A stretch of 6,972 nucleotides of DNA, taken from NCBI GenBank assembly GCA_964634605.1, contig CAZWLJ010000075.1, positions 1 to 6,972 of the forward strand, in the 5' to 3' direction. The position numbers were made by a program, and so were the translations under genes. The notes beneath the pieces were generated by a model, which did no database searches, was not told where the DNA came from, and saw nothing but the letters and a program-made list of their open reading frames with translations. The stretch is from UPXZ01 sp964634605. Its GTDB lineage: Bacteria > Bacteroidota > Bacteroidia > Bacteroidales > Paludibacteraceae. Shown here piece after piece: positions 5,599 through 6,972 of this stretch; positions within the stretch are counted from its first letter, which is position 1, and every line of letters starts with the position of its first letter.

Positions 5599-6918
5599 AT
5601 GATTGACAACTCCATATTCACAAACAAAAAAGTAGTTTACCATACACTCGGCTGCAAATTGAATTTTGCCGAGACTTCTGCCATCGGCAGGCAACTTGCC
5701 GATGAAGGATTTATCAAAGCACGTGCCGGAGAAGAAGCCGATATTTGTATCATCAACACCTGTTCGGTGACTGACACTGCCGATCACAAATGCAGGCAGG
5801 CAATTAGCAGACTACACAGGCTGCATCCAAAAGCCAAAATGATTGTGACCGGCTGCTATGCCCAACTTAAACCCGAAGAAATTGCCGCTATAGAAGGTGT
5901 GGACCTGGTGCTCGGAGCAAACGAAAAATTTGATATTCTTAACTATCTGGATAATCATGACAATGCTTCCGGATCGAAAATCAGCAGGGGAAACATTTTG
6001 AAGGTAAAGGAATTCAAACCATCTGTTTCGCACGACGACCGCACCCGTTATTTCCTGAAGATACAGGATGGATGCGATTATTACTGTTCATTCTGCACAA
6101 TTCCCCTGGCACGCGGACATAGCCGGAGCGGCACTATAGCTGAAACTGTAAAAATGGCTAAGGATGTCATTTCGCAAGGGGCAAAGGAAATAGTGCTTAC
6201 CGGAGTTAATACAGGTGAATTTGGCAAACGAAACGGTGAAACGTTTGTGGATTTGCTGAAAGAGCTTGACAAAACCGAAGCTGAAGTCCGCTTCAGAATT
6301 TCATCGGTTGAACCAAATCTGCTTACCGAGGATATTGTCAGGTTTGTATCTGAAAGCAAGCACTTTATGCCTCATTTTCACATTCCGCTTCAAAGCGGCA
6401 ACAATCAGGTGCTCAAACTGATGAAAAGGCGATATTCAACCGGGGATTTTAATGCGAAAGTTGATATCATCAGGCAATTTATTCCCGATGCATTTATTGG
6501 CGTGGATACAATAGTGGGTGTAAGGGGCGAAACGGATGAACTTTTCGAAGAAAGTGTAAAATATATCCGGATGCTTGATTTTTCTCAATTACACGTATTC
6601 ACCTATTCAGAACGGGCTGACACCAAAATGCTTGAAATTGAGCACAATGTGGCAATAAAAGAACGTAAGCGACGGAGCGATCTGCTGCATTCCATTTCTG
6701 ACGAAAAAACGAAATCATTCTACAGCAAACAAATCGGTAAGAAAGCCAAAGTACTTTGGGAATCAAAACGTGATGGAGATGTAATGCACGGATTTACAGA
6801 AAATTACATTCGGGCAGAACGTATTTACGACAAAAAGATGGTTAATAAAATTGAAACTGTAACTCTGGGTGAATGGAACGACGAAAAAACCGCCCTGCTT
6901 GCCTTGTCGATTGGTTGA
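5599..6918 (+). CDS. mtaB: tRNA (N6-L-threonylcarbamoyladenosine(37)-C2)-methylthiotransferase MtaB
   Basis: This cytoplasmic radical-SAM enzyme adds a methylthio group to t6A at position 37 of ANN-decoding tRNAs, making ms2t6A. In the 439-residue form, the N-terminal UPF0004 domain supplies three cysteines for the auxiliary 4Fe-4S cluster: Cys19 (TLGCKLN), Cys55 (NTCSVT) and Cys86 (TGCYAQ). The radical-SAM CxxxCxxC is Cys159, Cys163, Cys166 (DGCDYYCSFCTIP). Further family motifs are EIVLTGVNTGEFG, RISSVEPNLL, HFHIPLQSGNNQVLKLMKRR and IGVDTIVGVRGET. A C-terminal region (about 375-439) stands where the TRAM domain lies. The frame extends to an ATG at 5509 (469 residues), but the first 30 residues of that form look unconserved and the predicted transcription start lies past that ATG. 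The MIDNSIFTNKKVVYHTLGCK start matches MtaB proteins of the phylum as I remember them. MtaB is favoured over MiaB and RimO by the TLGCKLNFAET and NTCSVT signatures. Confidence 0.94.
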   Translation: MIDNSIFTNKKVVYHTLGCKLNFAETSAIGRQLADEGFIKARAGEEADICIINTCSVTDTADHKCRQAISRLHRLHPKAKMIVTGCYAQLKPEEIAAIEGVDLVLGANEKFDILNYLDNHDNASGSKISRGNILKVKEFKPSVSHDDRTRYFLKIQDGCDYYCSFCTIPLARGHSRSGTIAETVKMAKDVISQGAKEIVLTGVNTGEFGKRNGETFVDLLKELDKTEAEVRFRISSVEPNLLTEDIVRFVSESKHFMPHFHIPLQSGNNQVLKLMKRRYSTGDFNAKVDIIRQFIPDAFIGVDTIVGVRGETDELFEESVKYIRMLDFSQLHVFTYSERADTKMLEIEHNVAIKERKRRSDLLHSISDEKTKSFYSKQIGKKAKVLWESKRDGDVMHGFTENYIRAERIYDKKMVNKIETVTLGEWNDEKTALLALSIG

Positions 6919-6972
6919 TTTGAATTAGTTTCGATTTAATCTGACAGTTAAGGGCAAAAAACTTAAATTTGT
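6919..6972. other. Downstream of mtaB, nothing recognised
   Basis: The last 54 nt after the mtaB stop codon are A/T-rich. No hairpin with a T-run, start codon with a long frame or promoter box is seen. Whether another gene follows cannot be told. Confidence 0.5.

Noticed and set aside
5581..6359. Minus-strand open frames opposite mtaB
   Set aside because: They are antisense to a fully conserved radical-SAM enzyme and have no independent support.

Overview
The window looks like chromosomal DNA of a Bacteroidota bacterium, most likely order Bacteroidales. The evidence is an ECF sigma / FecR anti-sigma / SusC-type TonB receptor cascade, a free-standing single-RRM RNA-binding protein, a MtaB-type enzyme, a secreted nuclease with a tail resembling type IX secretion sorting domains, and repeated promoter boxes of the form TAnnTTTG with TTG/TTTG about 18-20 nt upstream. 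Shine-Dalgarno sequences are absent and gene leaders are very A/T-rich. The T9SS-like tail argues against the genus Bacteroides itself, which generally lacks that system, and for a Dysgonomonas/Paludibacter/Porphyromonas-like or marinilabilial lineage. That placement is inference.

From 1 to 2617, everything is read right to left (minus strand). An ECF sigma factor (1983-2567) has its own housekeeping-type promoter. A 265-bp gap carrying a candidate alternative-sigma promoter follows, then a FecR-type anti-sigma factor (731-1717). The last gene is the N-terminal part of a TonB-dependent SusC-like receptor (1-682, cut by the window edge). The receptor starts with an STN signalling domain, so the three genes form a trans-envelope signalling circuit: ligand binding at the receptor is relayed through FecR to free the sigma factor, which would then transcribe the anti-sigma and receptor genes. 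A six-copy hexanucleotide tandem repeat fills most of the short gap between the anti-sigma and receptor genes.

From 2714 to 3468, still minus strand, there are two short independent units: an 81-aa RRM protein gene with its own promoter, long A/U-rich leader and strong terminator, and a tRNA-Leu(UAG) gene with its own promoter and terminator.

From 3480 to 6918 there are two divergent genes. A 645-aa secreted endonuclease/exonuclease/phosphatase-fold nuclease lies on the minus strand. mtaB, the tRNA ms2t6A37 methylthiotransferase, lies on the plus strand. Between them are two mirror-image copies of the same promoter box (TGCAAAGTTA / TAACTTTGCA), and their position implies that mtaB starts at 5599 rather than at the upstream ATG at 5509.

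The gene content is typical of the phylum. I found no convincing new defence, mobile or CRISPR-like system. The points most worth checking are the hexamer repeat before the receptor gene, the candidate sigma-dependent promoter, the leader of the RRM gene and the mtaB start.
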